From Cryptosporangium minutisporangium (GTDB lineage Bacteria; Actinomycetota; Actinomycetes; Mycobacteriales; Cryptosporangiaceae): 37,716 nucleotides of DNA. The notes beneath the pieces were generated by a model that saw only the letters and a list, made by a program, of their open reading frames with translations, ran no database searches and was not told the origin of the DNA. The stretch spans positions 31,652 to 69,367 of the forward strand of contig NZ_BAAAYN010000038.1 in NCBI RefSeq assembly GCF_039536245.1, in the 5' to 3' direction. How positions within the stretch are numbered: the first letter of the stretch is position 1; each line of letters begins with the position of its first letter. A program made the translations under genes and the position numbers. Shown in pieces: positions 24,556 through 31,932 of this stretch.

Positions 24556-25658
24556 AGCCGACGCCGCTGGACGAGTACCCGATCCACCAGGCGTCGCTGC
24601 CGATCGCCCGCGCCGCCACCAGCGACCGGCACTTCTACGACCGCAACTACTTCCTCGCGCACGACCGGACCGGCGAGCTGTCGGTGATCACCGGCTTCGG
24701 CGTCTACCCGCACCTGGGCGTCGTCGACGCGTTCGCCCTGGCGCGGCGCGGCGACGTCGCGTACTCGGTGAAGTTCTCCGACGCGCTGGAAGCGCGGAGC
24801 CTGCAGCAGTGCGTCGGCCCGTACCGGATCGAGATCGTCGAGCCGCTGCAGCGACTCCGGGTGATCTGCGACGCGGCGGACCTGGGGGTGGGGTTCGACC
24901 TCACCTGGGAAGGCTCGTTCCCGGCCGTGCTGGAGCAGTCGCACCTGATGCTCAGCGGCCCGCGGGTGACGCTGGACGCGAACCGGTTCGCGCAGGTCGG
25001 CACGTGGAGCGGGCAGCTCGTCGTGGACGGCACCGAGGTCGACGTCGACCCGGACGTCTGGGTCGGCACCCGGGACCGGTCCTGGGGAATCCGCCCGGTC
25101 GGTGAAGCCGTGCCGGCCGGGCGCCCGTCGGACGACCCGAACGAGGGCCTCTGGTGGCTCTACGTGCCGCTGCGGTTCGACGACTTCGCGATCGTGATCA
25201 TCGTTCAGGAATCCCCGGACGGGTACCGCACGCTCAACGACGCGACCCGGGTCTTTCCGGACGGACGCGTCGAGCAACTCGGGTGGCCGCGGATCGAGAT
25301 CCAGTACACCAGCGGGACGCGGATGCCGGTCGGCGCACGTCTGCACTGCACCACCGCACGGGGTGAGCCGCTGGTCGTCGACGTCGAATCGCTCGGCGGC
25401 ATCCCGCTGCACGTCGGCGCCGGCTACGGCGGCGATCCGGACTGGACCCACGGCACCTGGCACGGCCGCAACTGGTCGCGCGCCGACCGGTACGACATGA
25501 CCGACCCGGCGCACGCCGGGCGGGCGGTGTGGGGCGTCGTCGATCACCCGGCGCGGGCCACCTGCGACGGTCAGGTCGGGTGGGGTCTGTTCGAACACGC
25601 CAGCATCGGCCGCCACGACCCGTCCGGCTTCGCCGACTTCGGATCGGTCGCGCCCTGA
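24552..25658 (+). CDS. Lipocalin/tocopherol-cyclase-like protein coupled to the kinase
   Basis: 368-residue soluble protein, rich in beta strands, with two related halves that look like a double beta-barrel. Phrases include YSVKFSDALEARSLQQCVGPYRIEIVEPLQRLRV, the RDRSWGIRP motif and TWHGRNWSRADRYD near the C-terminus. I associate it with the DUF7064/DUF7065-type hydrophobic-ligand proteins that accompany this phosphotransferase family, but that assignment is from memory. GTG 24552 overlaps the kinase stop. It likely binds a lipid-like substrate handled with the kinase (inference). Confidence 0.75.
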   Translation: MKPTPLDEYPIHQASLPIARAATSDRHFYDRNYFLAHDRTGELSVITGFGVYPHLGVVDAFALARRGDVAYSVKFSDALEARSLQQCVGPYRIEIVEPLQRLRVICDAADLGVGFDLTWEGSFPAVLEQSHLMLSGPRVTLDANRFAQVGTWSGQLVVDGTEVDVDPDVWVGTRDRSWGIRPVGEAVPAGRPSDDPNEGLWWLYVPLRFDDFAIVIIVQESPDGYRTLNDATRVFPDGRVEQLGWPRIEIQYTSGTRMPVGARLHCTTARGEPLVVDVESLGGIPLHVGAGYGGDPDWTHGTWHGRNWSRADRYDMTDPAHAGRAVWGVVDHPARATCDGQVGWGLFEHASIGRHDPSGFADFGSVAP

Positions 25659-25673
25659 TCCGTGGGCTCTGAC

Positions 25674-25760
25674 GCCCGGGCGGGCCCAGTTTCGCCCGGG
25701 CGGGCCCAGTTTCGCCCGGGCGAGCCCAGTTTCGCCCGGGCGAGCTCAGTTCGCCCGGGC
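25674..25760. repeat. Four-copy 20-bp tandem repeat with embedded GCCCGGGC palindrome
   Basis: Units at 25674-25693, 25694-25713, 25714-25733 and 25734-25752 (the last is 19 bp), plus a final GCCCGGGC to 25760. Consensus is GCCCGGGCGGGCCCAGTTTC, with a G-to-A change at position 10 in units 3 and 4. Each unit carries a self-complementary GCCCGGGC. It lies between two convergent genes and extends into the last codons of the MEDS-ATPase gene. Folding of alternate copies could terminate transcription from both sides. Confidence 0.9.
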
Positions 25761-26747
25761 TTCGAGGCCGCGGTGCGTAACCTCGTGCGGGAAGTGGAGC
25801 CGGACCGCGGTGCGCCCCTCGGCGCTCTGGGTGAGCAGGACGTCCGCGAGCTGCCGGGCGATCCACAGACCGGCTCCGTCGCCCGGCCGGGCCGGCGGCC
25901 GGTACCCGGCGTCCGCCGGGATCGGGTGGCCACCCTGATCCTCGACGTGGACGACGAGCGTCGCGTCGTGGTGCCAGGCCCGCACCCGCACCGGTGGGAC
26001 GCCGTGCCGCATCCCGTTCGTCACCACCTCGTTCGTCGCCGACACGACGTGGTCGGCGGCGAGTTCGGCGAAGTCGCGCTCTTGCGCCCAGCGACCGATC
26101 GCGGCGCGGAAGCCGATCAGCTCCCGCAGGTCGGTGACGACGACGTCCAGCTCGGCGGTGTCGGGCGGCGGGAGCATCGCGACGTCGGCCCGTCCGCTGA
26201 GGTACTGCGCGGCGGGGATGTAGCCGTCGTTCTCGACCCGGCCGTCGACGGTCAGCTCGTGGTCGTGGATGCTGCGGACGCCTTCGATCACCAGGGTCGG
26301 GTGGCGTCTGCTGTCCCACAGACAGGTGATCGGGCAGCCGTACGGCGCGTAGACCTCACCGCACACCGACTCGTAGCCGAGATAAGCCGCGACCCGGTCG
26401 GCCGGAGCGTCCACGCCGGTCATGACGTCGGGCTCGGCGATCACGTGCACACGCCGTCCGCGGGCGTGCTGCTCCCGCAGGTAGTCGCGGAAGCCGGCGA
26501 ACGCGAAGCCGAGCCGCTGGTAGAAGGTTTCCCGCGCACCCCACTCCAGGGCCTCGGCGTCCCGCCCGAGTCGCGTCCGGAGCACCCGCTCGGTGTGCGG
26601 GCCGACCACTAGGAGCGCCGGGGTGCCCTCGGCCACGTGGTGGCGCAGCACCGGCACCAGCAACTGCTCGACGGTGGCGTCCGAGTCGATGATCAGTGCG
26701 GCGTGGTCGGATCGTCTGCGGGTCGGAGGGCCTGCGGTCGTGGTCAT
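25746..26747 (-). CDS. MEDS-domain anti-sigma-type ATPase / sensor kinase
   Basis: 333-residue soluble regulator. Residues 13-180 form a MEDS (DcmR-type) sensory domain, with HAALIIDSD, LLVVGPHTERVLRTRL and the long YGCPITCLW stretch. Residues 198-325 are an HATPase domain of the RsbW/anti-sigma type: ATNEVVTNGMRHG (Asn239, Asn244), EDQGG and GAGLWIARQLAD. This domain pairing occurs in actinobacterial proteins that sense C1 compounds or redox and phosphorylate STAS partners (general knowledge, not specific evidence). ATG 26747 overlaps the stop of the STAS gene. The C-terminal codons fall inside the 20-bp repeat, so the tail may have been replaced. Confidence 0.87.
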   Translation of the reverse strand: MTTTAGPPTRRRSDHAALIIDSDATVEQLLVPVLRHHVAEGTPALLVVGPHTERVLRTRLGRDAEALEWGARETFYQRLGFAFAGFRDYLREQHARGRRVHVIAEPDVMTGVDAPADRVAAYLGYESVCGEVYAPYGCPITCLWDSRRHPTLVIEGVRSIHDHELTVDGRVENDGYIPAAQYLSGRADVAMLPPPDTAELDVVVTDLRELIGFRAAIGRWAQERDFAELAADHVVSATNEVVTNGMRHGVPPVRVRAWHHDATLVVHVEDQGGHPIPADAGYRPPARPGDGAGLWIARQLADVLLTQSAEGRTAVRLHFPHEVTHRGLEARAN

Positions 26748-27118
26748 CGGCCGGGGCGGGCCGCGGGATCGGCCCGGCGAGTCGGTGGCTCGAGGAGCAG
26801 CCCGGTGACCTGACGGATGCCGCAGAGCTCGAGGATGCGCCAGACGATCATCGAGCAGGTCACCCGCACGACGACGTGCTCGGCCTCCGCGGACCCGCCG
26901 AGCAGCACGAGCACGCGCACGCCGGCCGCGCTGAAGAACGTCACCCCGCTCAAGTCGAGCCTGGTGACCCCGCCACCGATCGCGGCCGCCGCTCGCTCGA
27001 CCAACGGCGAAGCGCTGTCCTCGTCGATCTCCCCGGCGATCGCCAGACAAGCACCCGTGCGCGTCAGGTCGCAGCGGCTGAGGTTGCCCGAGTGCCCCAT
27101 GCGCATGGAGAACCACAC
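26744..27118 (-). CDS. STAS-domain anti-sigma-factor antagonist
   Basis: About 124 residues, nearly all STAS domain. It contains RLDLSGVTFFSAAGVRVLV with Ser63 at the regulatory phosphorylation position of SpoIIAA-like proteins. It is overlapped by the MEDS-ATPase gene, which supplies a fitting kinase, so the pair forms a partner-switching module. The start is uncertain: GTG 27118 (AGAGGG close upstream) or ATG 27106/27100. The 87 bp upstream to the PhoD gene hold no clear promoter box. No sigma factor gene is nearby. Confidence 0.85.
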   Translation of the reverse strand: MWFSMRMGHSGNLSRCDLTRTGACLAIAGEIDEDSASPLVERAAAAIGGGVTRLDLSGVTFFSAAGVRVLVLLGGSAEAEHVVVRVTCSMIVWRILELCGIRQVTGLLLEPPTRRADPAARPGR

Positions 27119-27205
27119 CCTCTGTGCGACGCCAGGTCCCGGAACACAGTCAGCATGCCACTACCACCAGTGATCTGCAGCTCACTCAACGGGGCGCGCC
27201 GACGC

Positions 27206-28768
27206 TCAGCCGAGCGGATCGTCCGCGTCGTCCACGATGACGCCCGGTCGTCCGTACTCGACGACGAAGCGGGCCGCCGTACGGACCGTCGTCGGGCCGG
27301 CGCTGCGAACCGTTCCGACCACCCGCAACCGCGCCTGGAGCTGCTCCGGCGTCAGCTCGCCGACCAGGTAACCGCGCCGGTTGTCCAGGTACTTCCAGTG
27401 CGGGTTCTCCGTCCGCAGCGGGTCGAGCGCTTGGCGGAATCCGACGACGTCCGCGTCGCCGCCGGACGTGATCGACGTGCCGATCAGCTCGGCGGCGACG
27501 ACCGGGGAGTCGTCCGCGTCGAAGTCCGGCTTGAGATCGCACGCCCAGGTGGCGTGCTGGTCGCCGGTGAGGACGACCGGGTTGCGGGCGACGCCGGTCG
27601 CGAGGAACTCCAGCAGCCGGTGGCGCTGCGCGCGGTAGCCGTCCCAGCCGTCGAACCCGAAGCGTTGACCGCGACCGCGCTGCCGGTCGACCGAGGCCCA
27701 CATGACCTGGTTCGCCAGCAGGTTCCATCCGCTCCGGGCGCGGACCAGCCCCTCGACCAGCCAGCGCTCCTGCGGGCGGCCGGTCATCGTCCGCCAGGGT
27801 TCGTTGGCCTGGGTGAGCGTCCGGGGGTGCCGCGACCGGTACTGACGGGTGTCGAGGACGTGCAGCGTCGCGAGGTGGCCGAACCGTAGCCGCCGGTAGA
27901 GGCGGAGCCCCGGACCCACGCGCATCGGGAGGTGCTCGGCGAACGCGCGCAGCGCGGCGGCCTTGCGCGCGGCGAACGGCACCGGCTCCCGCGCCGATGG
28001 ATCGGCCGGGAACGCGCCGGTCCAGTTGTCGTCGACGTCGTGGTCGTCGAGGGAGACGATCCAGGGTGCGGCGGCGTGCATCCGGGCGAGGTCGGGGTCG
28101 GTGCGGTACTGGGCGTGCCGGTTGCGGTAGTCCTCGAGCGTGTACGGCTGGCCAGCCCCGACGTGGTTGCGGAGCCGGGTGGGGCCGGGTGTGGCCTCGT
28201 AGAGGTAGTCGCCGAGGAACGCGACGAAGTCCACGTCTTCCTCGGCCATCGCCCGGTACGCCGTGTAGAAGCCGTCCTGCCAGTTCTGGCAGGACGCGGT
28301 GGCGAACCGCAGGCGGCGCGGGTGGGCGTCGGGCGCGGGGGCGGTGCGGGTGCGGCCGATCGGGGACGTCTGACGCCCGGCGGTGAACCGGTAGAAGTAG
28401 TCGGCGGCGGGGCGCAGGCCGCGGGCGTCGACGTGGACGGTGTGCGCGGCGGACGGGCGGGCGACCGCGGTTCCGCAGCGGACGATCGTCCGGAACCGTT
28501 CGTCGGTGGAGACCTCCCACCCGACCTCGACCGGCCTGGCCGGCATGCCACCGCCCTCGAGCGGACGCGGCGCCAGCCGGGTCCAGAGCACGACGCCGTC
28601 GGGCAGCGGGTCGCCGGACGCCACGCCGAGCGTGAAGACGTCGGGCGGGAGGCGGTCCGGGCTGGCCGACCGCACCCGGCCGCCCCGGCCGTCCGCGCCC
28701 ACCAGGACGGGCACGAGCAGCCCGGTGGCGAGGAAGCGGCGCCGGGGCAGCGGAAAGGACAGCGGCAC
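27206..28768 (-). CDS. phoD: Alkaline phosphatase PhoD (Tat-exported), copy 1
   Basis: 520-residue phosphodiesterase/phosphatase of the PhoD family, exported folded by the Tat system. The N-terminal RRRFLATG (9-16) and hydrophobic stretch form the Tat signal. A PhoD N-terminal beta-sandwich (about 40-145) precedes the metallophosphatase domain with SCQNWQDG, FLGDYLYE, SLDDHDVDDN and LTGDQHATW, the usual iron/calcium-site segments. It releases phosphate from phosphomono- and diesters outside the cell. GTG 28768 follows AGAGG and is six bases after the TetR stop, so both are in one transcript. It shares a 138-bp identical DNA block with copy 2. Confidence 0.93.
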   Translation of the reverse strand: MPLSFPLPRRRFLATGLLVPVLVGADGRGGRVRSASPDRLPPDVFTLGVASGDPLPDGVVLWTRLAPRPLEGGGMPARPVEVGWEVSTDERFRTIVRCGTAVARPSAAHTVHVDARGLRPAADYFYRFTAGRQTSPIGRTRTAPAPDAHPRRLRFATASCQNWQDGFYTAYRAMAEEDVDFVAFLGDYLYEATPGPTRLRNHVGAGQPYTLEDYRNRHAQYRTDPDLARMHAAAPWIVSLDDHDVDDNWTGAFPADPSAREPVPFAARKAAALRAFAEHLPMRVGPGLRLYRRLRFGHLATLHVLDTRQYRSRHPRTLTQANEPWRTMTGRPQERWLVEGLVRARSGWNLLANQVMWASVDRQRGRGQRFGFDGWDGYRAQRHRLLEFLATGVARNPVVLTGDQHATWACDLKPDFDADDSPVVAAELIGTSITSGGDADVVGFRQALDPLRTENPHWKYLDNRRGYLVGELTPEQLQARLRVVGTVRSAGPTTVRTAARFVVEYGRPGVIVDDADDPLG

Positions 28769-28774
28769 GGGCCT

Positions 28775-29380
28775 CTACCGGGTTGCCGACAGCAGCGGCC
28801 CGGCCAGGTCGCGCAGGCGGGCAACGGCCCGCTGGTCGCCGAAGCGCAGTGCGGTGTTCGTCGCGCACAGCAGTGCGTCCAGGCCGAACGCGGCGTGTTC
28901 GGCGTCCACCGCGGCGATCTCGCCGGCCGCGACGGCCGTGCGGAACTGCTTCGCCAGCAACTCGGTCCAGTCCCGCTGGTCCCGGGCGAGCGCGTCGTGC
29001 ACCGGACCCGGGTGGCTGTCGAACGTCGCCAGGTTCGCGACGCGGAAGCAGCCGCCGGCGAACAGCGGTGCCTCCGCGTAGGTGATCCAGTGGTCCACCA
29101 GCGCGAGCAGGCGCGCCCGCCCGTGCGGCGCTGCCGCGGCCGGCCGGACCACCGCGTCGACGAAGAGGTCCCGCGCGGTGTCCACGGTGGCCAGCTGGAG
29201 CGCCTCCTTCGTCCGGAACAGCGTCTGGACACCGGCCTTGCTCATCCCGGTGTCCTCGGCCAGCCGTCCGAAGCTCAGGCCGTCGAGGCCGTCGAGCGAG
29301 GCGACGTCCACGGCGCGCCGGAGGACTGCCTGCCGGGTCCGCGCCCCGCGGAGCAGGCGTTTGTCCGTGGTTACCGCCAT
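28775..29380 (-). CDS. TetR-family regulator
   Basis: 201-residue repressor. The N-terminal helix-turn-helix (about 12-58, with FGRLAEDTGMSKAGVQTLFRTKEAL) is followed by a ligand domain resembling TetR_C proteins with AGGCFRVANLATFDSHPG. It sits between an SGNH hydrolase (16 bases upstream) and PhoD (six bases downstream) on the same strand. A dyad CATACG-N6-CGTAGG spans its own ATG (29378-29395), and a sister dyad spans the hydrolase ATG, so it probably autoregulates and controls this unit. Confidence 0.9.
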   Translation of the reverse strand: MAVTTDKRLLRGARTRQAVLRRAVDVASLDGLDGLSFGRLAEDTGMSKAGVQTLFRTKEALQLATVDTARDLFVDAVVRPAAAAPHGRARLLALVDHWITYAEAPLFAGGCFRVANLATFDSHPGPVHDALARDQRDWTELLAKQFRTAVAAGEIAAVDAEHAAFGLDALLCATNTALRFGDQRAVARLRDLAGPLLSATR

Positions 29381-29395
29381 ACGGACGATCGTAGG
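29378..29395. promoter_or_regulatory. Candidate TetR operator overlapping the tetR start codon
   Basis: CATACG-GACGAT-CGTAGG, an imperfect 18-bp dyad in the 16-bp gap between the SGNH hydrolase and TetR genes. The first three bases are the complement of the TetR ATG. Same half-site and spacing as the site at 30072-30089. Confidence 0.6.
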
Positions 29396-29396
29396 G

Positions 29397-30074
29397 TCAC
29401 TGGGTCAGGCGACGAGCGAGCGCCCGCACCATCTCGCTGGCGAGCACCGCCTGCCCGACGCCGGCGAAGTGGATGCGGTCGGCGCTGAGCAGATCGTCCC
29501 GGAACTTGACCGGGTGGTCCTCCATGTCGACGAGGACGGCGTCGTACGCCGCGGCGATCGCCCGGACGAGGGCGTTCAGCCGCTGGATCCGGTCGCACCA
29601 GTCCGGGAACACCGGGACCACGTAGGCCGACGAGAGCGTGAACGTGGTGAGCGTCGCGCCGGTCGTCGCGGCCCGGTCGTAGAGAACGCGCAGCGAGCGG
29701 GCGATCGCGTCGAAGTCGGGTGTCCTCCGGAGCAGGTCGTTGGCTCCGCACGGCAGGTGCAGGAGGTCGGGCTCGAACGCCAGCGCCCGGTCCAGCTGGG
29801 TGCGGAGCGTGTCTTCGGTCGTCGCGCCGACGACCGCCGTGTTCAGGTAGGCGAGCTCGGGCCGGACGCTCCGCAGGTGAGCGGCGAGCCGATCGGGCCA
29901 GCCGCCGTCACGGTAGCCCGGGCTGGCGTCGCCGGTTCCGGCGGAGAGGCTGTCGCCGATCGACGCGTACCGCCGCCACGGTGCGGACGCGAGCAGGCCG
30001 GACGCGGCGTCGGGGGACAGGCAGAAGGGATCGGCGTCTTCCGGGAGGGTGTCGGTGTTCACGCAAGAAACCAT
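29397..30074 (-). CDS. SGNH/GDSL hydrolase
   Basis: 225-residue esterase/lipase-like hydrolase without a signal peptide. Block I is GDS (40-42) with nucleophile Ser42. An oxyanion Gly/Asn pair is seen in GANDLL, and the C-terminal catalytic Asp-x-x-His is SADRIH. Cytosolic ester hydrolysis is expected; the substrate is unknown. The start may be ATG 30074 (inside the operator dyad, no ribosome-binding site, perhaps leaderless) or GTG 30062. It is the first gene of the SGNH-TetR-PhoD unit. Confidence 0.88.
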   Translation of the reverse strand: MVSCVNTDTLPEDADPFCLSPDAASGLLASAPWRRYASIGDSLSAGTGDASPGYRDGGWPDRLAAHLRSVRPELAYLNTAVVGATTEDTLRTQLDRALAFEPDLLHLPCGANDLLRRTPDFDAIARSLRVLYDRAATTGATLTTFTLSSAYVVPVFPDWCDRIQRLNALVRAIAAAYDAVLVDMEDHPVKFRDDLLSADRIHFAGVGQAVLASEMVRALARRLTQ

Positions 30075-30089
30075 ACGTCCGACCGTATG
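30072..30089. promoter_or_regulatory. Candidate TetR operator overlapping the SGNH hydrolase start
   Basis: CATACG-TCCGAC-CGTATG, a perfect 6+6+6 dyad. The left CAT is the complement of the hydrolase ATG. Identical half-site to the dyad over the TetR start, so one repressor should recognise both. Confidence 0.65.
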
Positions 30090-30181
30090 TACATCTCAAG
30101 GGTTTCGCGTTCTCCCGTGCCGCGCCGGGCGGTCGCCCACCGAACCTGGCACCAACGGTCGGGGAACTATCGGCGAACAAT

Positions 30182-30198
30182 AGACGCGAATAGCGTCT
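30182..30198. promoter_or_regulatory. Inverted repeat AGACGC-N5-GCGTCT
   Basis: Perfect 6-bp arms with a 5-nt spacer, in the 211-bp divergent region between the SGNH hydrolase and PstS-like genes. The surrounding 30160-30260 is noticeably AT-richer than average, as promoters often are. It could be an operator or the hairpin of a 5' leader. Confidence 0.35.
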
Positions 30199-30285
30199 GG
30201 CCCTTTGTGGAATGCCGCTCGCGGCCATTGTGTACGCTGCATTCATCGTTATTTCCGTGCGGGCTGGAGAGCGGCCGACCACACG

Positions 30286-31842
30286 ATGCTCAGCGACATC
30301 GGCGACAATGCCGACACGATTCTGACGTTTCTCACGACGATAGCGACGCTGGTCACCGCGGCCGGCTGGCTGTTCGAACGGGTCAGCAGCCGGAACCGGA
30401 AACGCCTGAACTATCGGGTGCACTGGAATGAATCGCTCACTCGGCCGGAGGGTCAGCCGTTCGCCAACGACCTGGAACTGAAGCACAAGAATGAAGTCGT
30501 CCGAGATCCCCAAGTCGTGGTGATCCGGGTCGAGAACACCGGTGGATCGTTGTCCGCCAGGGACTTCGACCCGCCGCTGGTGTTCGGATTCGGCACGCGT
30601 CGGGTCATCCACGCGGTCGTGGCCGAGACCGCGCCGCGCACGCTGTTCGCCGGGAAGGCCGACGACCTCGAAGCAGCCGCCGCCACGGGCCAGACCGAAT
30701 TACCCCTGCCGCCGGTCGAGATGCGCCACGGTGACCGCTTCAAACTCACCGTGCTGCTCAACGGCCGCCACGACAGGGTCACCGGCTCCTGGGACCGTCG
30801 GGACGCACGACTGATCGAGGAGGACAAGCGGGTCCGGCGGAGTCGCCGGGGCCTCGCGCTCGGCGGTGCGACGCTCGCGCTGCTCGGTCTGCTGCTCGGC
30901 CTGATCATCGTGCCGTCCGATTCGAAGCCCCGCACCGTCGCGACGATCGGCTGCCACGCCGGCACCGTCTCGATCAGCGGCTCCACCGCACTCCGCCCCG
31001 CGATCGAAACCCTCGCCGCCGAGTTCGAGAAGCGGTGCCGGGACACCGATCCGGACGCCGTGCCGCAGATCGTGATCAGCGAGTCCGGGAGTCGGACCGC
31101 GCTCGACACGCTGGTCCGGCTCGGCACCAGCGCTACCAACCAGGAGATCCAGCGCACCCGGCTGGTCATGTACGACGGCGCCGCGGAGGACCCCGGCCGG
31201 GTGCTGGCCCGGCACACGCTCGGGATCGGCATCTTCGGCATCGTCGCCCACCGGGGCGCGATTCCCGACGGCGGTCTCTCCCGCGCGGAGGTGCGGCGGC
31301 TCTGGGACGGCCGAGCGTCCACGTTCGAGGCGGTGGACGGCGCCGACCAGGAGGTGAAGCTGATCAGTCGGCATCCGGGCTCCGGTACCCGGGACCGGTT
31401 CGAACGGACCGTGCTCGGGGGGCGTCCGGCGGCCGCGCCGCAGACGTCGTCCGACTGCACCGGGTTGGATCCGCGCCCGAAGTCCGACGTCGTCCACTGC
31501 GTGCGGCAGACGACCGAGGCAGTACTGGACGTCGTCGACGCGCTGGACGGCGCGATCGGCTACGCGGACGTCCGCGCCGCGGCCCGGTATCCGGACGTGG
31601 AGGTGATCCGGCTCGACGGGTACGGCCCGTCCGAGGAGGACGTCGCGTCGGAGGCGTATCCGTTCTGGGCGGTCGAGAACCTCTACACGTTCGGCGAGCC
31701 GCCGTCGGGCACCGCGCTCAAGGACTTCCTCGCGTTCGTCGCCACCGACGAGGCACGGGCGATCCTCACCGACAAGTTCGGATACCTCCCGTGCAGCCGG
31801 TTCAACCGGAGCGAGCCGGCCCGCGCCTGCGCGTCGAAGTAG
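30286..31842 (+). CDS. Membrane-tethered PstS-like phosphate-binding receptor
   Basis: 518-residue protein with an unusual layout. TM1 is at residues 11-31. A 155-residue beta-rich region follows, flanked by basic clusters RNRKR and RRSRR, so it is probably cytoplasmic. TM2 is at 190-210. An extracytoplasmic PstS-type substrate-binding domain occupies 222-518, with SGSTALRP (231-238), SRHPGSGTRDRF and TLGIGIFGIVAHRG. PstS normally is a secreted or lipid-anchored part of a phosphate ABC importer; no pstCAB genes are here. A transmembrane sensor is an attractive alternative. ATG 30286 is chosen; the frame remains open upstream to a TTG at 30205, but that stretch looks non-coding. It has a TTA codon at 30700-30702. 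Confidence 0.8.
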   Translation: MLSDIGDNADTILTFLTTIATLVTAAGWLFERVSSRNRKRLNYRVHWNESLTRPEGQPFANDLELKHKNEVVRDPQVVVIRVENTGGSLSARDFDPPLVFGFGTRRVIHAVVAETAPRTLFAGKADDLEAAAATGQTELPLPPVEMRHGDRFKLTVLLNGRHDRVTGSWDRRDARLIEEDKRVRRSRRGLALGGATLALLGLLLGLIIVPSDSKPRTVATIGCHAGTVSISGSTALRPAIETLAAEFEKRCRDTDPDAVPQIVISESGSRTALDTLVRLGTSATNQEIQRTRLVMYDGAAEDPGRVLARHTLGIGIFGIVAHRGAIPDGGLSRAEVRRLWDGRASTFEAVDGADQEVKLISRHPGSGTRDRFERTVLGGRPAAAPQTSSDCTGLDPRPKSDVVHCVRQTTEAVLDVVDALDGAIGYADVRAAARYPDVEVIRLDGYGPSEEDVASEAYPFWAVENLYTFGEPPSGTALKDFLAFVATDEARAILTDKFGYLPCSRFNRSEPARACASK

Positions 31843-31845
31843 TGC

Positions 31846-31861
31846 GCCCCCGAAGAGGGGC
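31846..31861. terminator. Small GC hairpin after PstS-like gene
   Basis: GCCCC (31846-31850) and GGGGC (31857-31861) with a 6-nt loop, four bases after the stop. Stem is short, so it may only weakly attenuate readthrough into the histidine kinase gene 90 bp downstream. Confidence 0.3.
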
Positions 31862-31932
31862 CAGCGCGGGGCGGCGGGGATCCGTACCATGCGCCGGTAA
31901 CCCCCACGACCGGCGAAGAGACGCGACCATCG

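Noticed and set aside
25674-25760. Possible CRISPR-like array
   Set aside because: The units abut without spacers and there are no cas genes; it is a plain tandem repeat.
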